From Cyanobacteria bacterium OH_CDB_20 (lineage in GTDB: Bacteria; Cyanobacteriota; Vampirovibrionia; Gastranaerophilales; Gastranaerophilaceae): a stretch of 17,795 nucleotides of DNA. The position numbers and the translations under genes were made by a program. This document shows positions 14,918 to 17,795 of the stretch, one piece after another. The DNA lies in assembly GCA_023415935.1 (NCBI GenBank), contig JAEZIX010000085.1, positions 1 through 17,795 of the forward strand. Reading direction: 5' to 3'. How positions within the stretch are numbered: the first letter of the stretch is position 1; every line of letters starts with the position of its first letter. Below the pieces are notes generated by a model, which ran no database searches, was not told the DNA's origin, and was given only the letters and a program-made list of their open reading frames with translations.

Positions 14918-15930
14918 ACAACTCTATTTTCAATATTTAAATTATTCAAAAAAGCTACAATGTTATCATTAGTAATGTCCAATATTCTACTTACAGCATC
15001 TTTTGTGTCAAAAGCAATATGCGGTGTAATTATTACATTTTCAAGGTTCATAAGTTTATGATTCAAAAGAACTTTTCTAAGACAGCTGATATCGCCGCAT
15101 TCACTTGCATCGATTTTATTGCAACCTTTCATAAACTTCTCTTCGCACTCAATAACATCAATTGCAGCGCCTCTTACTTTACCATTAAGAAGATTTGAAT
15201 ATAGCGCTTCTGTGTTTATAATTTCGCCTCTTGCCGCATTGACAATCACAACACCGCTTTTCATATTATTAAACGCTTCATCGCTAATTAGATGATAATT
15301 ATTCTGTGTAAGAGCAAGGTAAAGCGAAATCACATCTGAATTCTTAATCAATTCATCAAATGAAACATACTTTACTCCATATTTTTCTTCAAGTTCTTTG
15401 TTAGGATAAAGGTCAAATGCAAGTATATTCATTGAAAAACCAGCTGCAATCTTAACCGCTTTTGAACCGATACCGCCTGTTCCCATAATACCTATTGTTT
15501 TTCCAAAAAGCTCCATGCCTGTATATGAATCTTCCAAACGCTCTTGTTTCATATCATTTGATGCCTTAGGAATCTGCCTCATCAACGACAGCAACAAACC
15601 AAAGGAATACTCAGCAACTGTATAGTCACCATAGTGAGGCGTATTCACAACTCTAATACCTTTTTCTTTGCAATATTCAGTATCAATATGACTGAAGCCA
15701 ACTGATCTTGTTGCAATTAGTTTTAAATTCTCAAATTGATCAATAACATTTTTTGTTACTCTTGAAGAAGTAAACACTGAAAGTATTTCAGCATTAAGCA
15801 TTTCATCTTTTATCGGGGTATTTTCGAGGAGTGAGTCTTGACTAAAAATAAGATTGCATTTGTCACTAAAATTAGTAGTGAAATAATCTTGCTCATAATC
15901 TTTTATATCAAAAAATACAATACTCTTCAT
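14914..15930 (-). CDS. D-2-hydroxyacid dehydrogenase (D-lactate dehydrogenase-like) with a Cys-rich insert
   Basis: NAD-dependent reduction of a 2-keto acid such as pyruvate to the D-hydroxy acid is the likely reaction. From the chosen ATG it is 338 aa. The Rossmann motif is GTGGIGS (150-156). The catalytic triad by alignment with D-LDH is Arg234 (NAARGE), Glu263 (DVIECEE) and His304 (TPHIAFDT). Between Glu263 and His304 the loop is several residues longer than in the Lactobacillus enzyme. It carries Cys270, Cys278 and Cys283, with Cys262 just before the catalytic Glu. An upstream in-frame TTG (15942) is open, but GAGG at 15937-15940 is six bases from the ATG at 15930, which decides the start. 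It lies 54 bases behind the symporter on the same strand, probably in one unit. Exact substrate is uncertain. Confidence 0.88.
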   Translation of the reverse strand: MKSIVFFDIKDYEQDYFTTNFSDKCNLIFSQDSLLENTPIKDEMLNAEILSVFTSSRVTKNVIDQFENLKLIATRSVGFSHIDTEYCKEKGIRVVNTPHYGDYTVAEYSFGLLLSLMRQIPKASNDMKQERLEDSYTGMELFGKTIGIMGTGGIGSKAVKIAAGFSMNILAFDLYPNKELEEKYGVKYVSFDELIKNSDVISLYLALTQNNYHLISDEAFNNMKSGVVIVNAARGEIINTEALYSNLLNGKVRGAAIDVIECEEKFMKGCNKIDASECGDISCLRKVLLNHKLMNLENVIITPHIAFDTKDAVSRILDITNDNIVAFLNNLNIENRVV

Positions 15931-15936
15931 AACATA

Positions 15937-15940
15937 CCTC
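15937..15940 (-). promoter_or_regulatory. Shine-Dalgarno site that decides the dehydrogenase start
   Basis: GAGG stands six bases from the ATG at 15930 and overlaps the alternative TTG codon at 15942. This excludes the four-residue longer reading in practice. Confidence 0.65.
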
Positions 15941-15984
15941 AATCTTTAACCTAAACATGAATATTTTAAATAACTATTTTCCTA

Positions 15985-17331
15985 TTAAAGTTTGTTTCCG
16001 TCAATGTAACCTTGATCCGAATGTTCTTCCATCGGAACTTTTTGATTTCTTGAAAGAAATATAAAATTCTTTAAAAAGCCTGGTTTTTCTTCATCTTTGT
16101 GAGAATATTCAAGCATTTTTGCATAATTAAATTCATTTTCCCACGTTGCAATAACAACTGTAGCAACACAGTTGCCTATAAGGTTAACGGTGGTTCTTCC
16201 CATATCTAATATCTGATCTATACCAAGTAAGATTGCAACGCCTATCAATGGATAACCAAAACTTGCAAGAGTGCCTGATAAAACTACTAGAGAAACCCTC
16301 GGAACCCCAGCAATACCTTTACTTGTTAGCATTAAAGCAAGCATCATAAGAACTTGTTGCTCCAAAGTAAGATTTATACCCACAATTTGTGTTGAAAACA
16401 AAACCGCAAGAGCAAGATATAATGTACTTCCATCGAGATTAAATGTATAACCTGTCGGCATTACAAAACCTACAATATTTTTAGGAACTCCAAAATCTTC
16501 CATAATAGCCATTGCTTTTGGAAGGGCTGCTTCTGATGTTGCAGTTGAAAAAGCAAGTAATGCAGGTTCTTTTATGGCGTGAATGAGCATTCTGATTGAT
16601 ATTTTACATATTTTGCAAGCTGCAAAAAGCACAACTCCAACAAATAAGAATAATGCAAAATACAAGGAGAATATTATTTTTGCATAGTTAACCATTATTC
16701 CAAGCCCGTTTTGAGCTATTGTATAAGAGATAGCGCCAAATACACCTAGTGGAGCAAAGAACATTACAAGTTCAGTAAATTTGAACATAATATCAGATAA
16801 TGATGTCAAAAAGTCCAATACCGGCTTTGCTTTTGAACCAATAGCACATATTGCTATAGAGAAGAATAAAGCAAATACAACTATTTGAAGTAAATCACCT
16901 GATGCCATTGCTTGAATAACACTTGTCGGGAATATATGAACAATAAGCGCAGACAAAGAAGAATGAGTGTTTGTTTGTGCCATAGTATTAGCTGTTTCAA
17001 GCATTGATGCAGATATGGATCCAGAAAAACCAACTCCCGGTTGAAATATATGTCCAACCAAAAGTCCTATTACAAGAGCAATAGTTGTAACGATTTCAAA
17101 ATATAAAATTGTTTTAAAACCAAGCCTACCAAGTGATTTGATATTTCCATGACCTGCAATACCAGTAACCAAGACAGCAAATAACAATGGAGCTATTATC
17201 ATCTTGATCATATTTAGAAATATTGTTGCCAAAGGATGCATCTTATTCCCAAATTCAGGGAAAAGCCACCCAACCAAAACACCTGACACTAAAGCTATGA
17301 ATATATATAAGGTTAATTTAGAACTTTTCAA
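15985..17331 (-). CDS. Dicarboxylate/amino acid:cation symporter (DAACS family, GltP/DctA-like)
   Basis: Cytoplasmic-membrane uptake carrier of the glutamate transporter fold; 448 aa is typical. FSTATSEAALP (261-271) is the hairpin-1 serine-rich motif and PTGYTFNLDGS (292-302) the NMDGT-region motif. IDQILDMGRTTVNLIGN (371-387) is transmembrane helix 8. Set against the archaeal GltPh, Asp376, Arg379, Thr380 and Asn383 match the substrate-contacting Asp394, Arg397, Thr398 and Asn401, favouring an acidic amino acid. The sodium-site Asp405 is replaced by Asn387. The start is TTG at 17331, with AGGAG nine bases upstream and no ATG before the first helix. The D-2-hydroxyacid dehydrogenase follows in the same direction. 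The upstream region holds a perfect inverted repeat. Confidence 0.93.
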   Translation of the reverse strand: MKSSKLTLYIFIALVSGVLVGWLFPEFGNKMHPLATIFLNMIKMIIAPLLFAVLVTGIAGHGNIKSLGRLGFKTILYFEIVTTIALVIGLLVGHIFQPGVGFSGSISASMLETANTMAQTNTHSSLSALIVHIFPTSVIQAMASGDLLQIVVFALFFSIAICAIGSKAKPVLDFLTSLSDIMFKFTELVMFFAPLGVFGAISYTIAQNGLGIMVNYAKIIFSLYFALFLFVGVVLFAACKICKISIRMLIHAIKEPALLAFSTATSEAALPKAMAIMEDFGVPKNIVGFVMPTGYTFNLDGSTLYLALAVLFSTQIVGINLTLEQQVLMMLALMLTSKGIAGVPRVSLVVLSGTLASFGYPLIGVAILLGIDQILDMGRTTVNLIGNCVATVVIATWENEFNYAKMLEYSHKDEEKPGFLKNFIFLSRNQKVPMEEHSDQGYIDGNKL

Positions 17332-17340
17332 TATTAGTAA

Positions 17341-17345
17341 CTCCT
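17341..17345 (-). promoter_or_regulatory. Shine-Dalgarno site for the TTG start of the symporter
   Basis: AGGAG lies nine bases before TTG 17331, the only start that keeps the normal short N-terminus before helix 1. A TATAAT (17352-17357) lies just outside it, but that is too close for an ordinary leader and lacks a -35 box. Confidence 0.6.
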
Positions 17346-17402
17346 AGAACGATTATATACCAAAAAAAAGCTAATATTTTAGATTTGCCTTTTTATTTTA
17401 TT

Positions 17403-17425
17403 TTTTGTTAACTTGTGTAACAAAA
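17403..17425. promoter_or_regulatory. Perfect inverted repeat, possible operator
   Basis: TTTTGTTA (17403-17410) and TAACAAAA (17418-17425) form a perfect 8-base inverted repeat around a 7-base spacer. Its TTA-N7-TAA centre fits the T-N11-A pattern of LysR-type regulator sites. It lies in the 167-base divergent region between the symporter and the 58-aa gene. Confidence 0.45.
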
Positions 17426-17441
17426 TAAAACAAATGCGAAA

Positions 17442-17470
17442 TTAAATACAAAGAATATACTTTATATATA
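17442..17470 (+). promoter_or_regulatory. Possible promoter of the 58-aa gene
   Basis: TTAAAT (17442-17447) and TATATA (17465-17470) are 17 bases apart, giving a leader of about 22 bases. The surrounding DNA is a TA-rich run, so the exact boxes are uncertain. Confidence 0.35.
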
Positions 17471-17498
17471 TACAGATATAGTAAATAAGGAGCAGAAC

Positions 17499-17675
17499 AT
17501 GAGTTTAATTTCAAGATATTACACAAAACAAAATATCCAAAACAAATTGAACGAAGCAGCTGAAGAAAATTATAACGAAAATATCAGTGAAATCATGAAT
17601 AATATGGACAGAAATTTCGTTGTATATGAAACAGAAAAAGAGCTTGCAAGATGCTCAGGATTCTTCGGTCTATAA
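17499..17675 (+). CDS. Small protein, 58 aa, unrecognised
   Basis: An ATG at 17499 follows TAAGGAG by six bases, one of the best ribosome sites in the window, and the frame ends with TAA at 17675. The protein begins MSLISRYYTKQ and has a middle rich in Asn and Glu (residues 18-37), probably helical. It ends CSGFFGL with a single Cys52 and two Phe. It has no signal peptide or membrane segment. A strong terminator (11-base stem) starts 36 bases after the stop, so this is a complete one-gene transcription unit. It is too short and too edge-placed for default gene finders. I recognise no family. Its promoter region is shared with the divergent symporter. Confidence 0.7.
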   Translation: MSLISRYYTKQNIQNKLNEAAEENYNENISEIMNNMDRNFVVYETEKELARCSGFFGL

Positions 17676-17707
17676 AATAAAATAAATTAACTGAAATTGC
17701 TAATAAT

Positions 17708-17741
17708 AAAAGAGAAAGCTAAATATAGCTTTCTCTTTTTA
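17708..17741. terminator. Rho-independent terminator after the 58-aa gene
   Basis: AGAGAAAGCTA (17711-17721) pairs perfectly with TAGCTTTCTCT (17726-17736) around a four-base AATA loop, followed by four further T. The A-rich left flank could let it work for a minus-strand gene entering from the right edge as well. Confidence 0.9.
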
Positions 17742-17764
17742 TAGTTGAAATAATTATTTTTTAA

Positions 17765-17795
17765 CTAATATTGCCCTGATTCAATCGAGTTATAT
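17765..17795 (-). CDS. Possible C-terminal end of a minus-strand gene (partial)
   Basis: On the minus strand one frame entering from the right edge reads YNSIESGQY and then TAG at 17765-17767. It lies 24 bases before the bidirectional hairpin, as expected for the end of a gene. The stretch is only ten codons, so it may be chance. Confidence 0.25.
   Translation of the reverse strand, partial: YNSIESGQY

Noticed and set aside
1..17795. Stop-codon reassignment, since all 17 complete genes end in TAA (13) or TAG (4) and none in TGA
   Set aside because: TAA preference is expected at this base composition, the sample is small, no gene is interrupted by in-frame TGA, and tryptophan is encoded by TGG.
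1..17795. Mobile element, phage, CRISPR or toxin-antitoxin module
   Set aside because: I found no transposase, integrase, terminal inverted repeats, spaced repeat array or recognisable toxin-antitoxin pair on either strand.

Overview
This 17.8-kb window is low-GC bacterial chromosome (about one third G+C by eye), densely coding, standard genetic code, with strong Shine-Dalgarno sites before most genes. I see no insertion sequence, prophage, CRISPR array, tRNA or rRNA. The mix is mostly housekeeping metabolism: split glycine decarboxylase, RNase HIII, ATP-type PEP carboxykinase and NadA. Together with the short Phe-rich 'SFKA'-type segment near the N-terminus of one long protein, it is reminiscent of gut Vampirovibrionia/Melainabacteria (Gastranaerophilales). 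That placement is an inference from style of sequence, not a proof; other low-GC anaerobes remain possible.

Left block (1-4976, all minus strand). Reading leftward: RNase HIII (rnhC), the T, H and P-alpha proteins of the glycine cleavage system (gcvT, gcvH, gcvPA), then the N-terminal part of an ArnT/GT83-type membrane glycosyltransferase that leaves the window. Gaps are 2-52 bases, so this looks like one transcription unit. The partner subunit gcvPB is not where one expects it; the glycosyltransferase follows gcvPA instead.

Middle block (5108-9099, plus strand). A large DHH/DHHA1 phosphoesterase (781 aa, far longer than NrnA-type relatives), a glyoxalase-II-like metallo-beta-lactamase-fold hydrolase and quinolinate synthase (nadA). 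A two-way terminator separates nadA from the convergent pckA.

Right block (9161-17795, mostly minus strand). pckA, a stand-alone biotin protein ligase (birA), an unrecognised 145-aa membrane-anchored protein with its own promoter and terminator, and a single-domain CheY-like receiver. Next come an unannotated 53-aa plus-strand small protein, a GT2 lipid-carrier glycosyltransferase divergent from a YdjC/ChbG-type deacetylase, and a D-lactate-dehydrogenase-like enzyme downstream of a dicarboxylate/acidic amino acid symporter. An unannotated 58-aa small protein with an excellent ribosome binding site and a strong terminator closes the window. A perfect inverted repeat lies between the symporter and this last small gene.

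Functional picture: glycine catabolism and one-carbon supply (gcv), C3/C4 balance (pckA, D-2-hydroxyacid dehydrogenase, dicarboxylate/amino-acid uptake), NAD and biotin cofactor handling (nadA, birA), and envelope glycan modification (GT83, GT2, deacetylase). Nothing here is clearly a new system. The items most worth following are the two small genes, the extended DHH protein, the Cys-rich insert in the dehydrogenase, the missing gcvPB and the unrecognised 145-aa protein.
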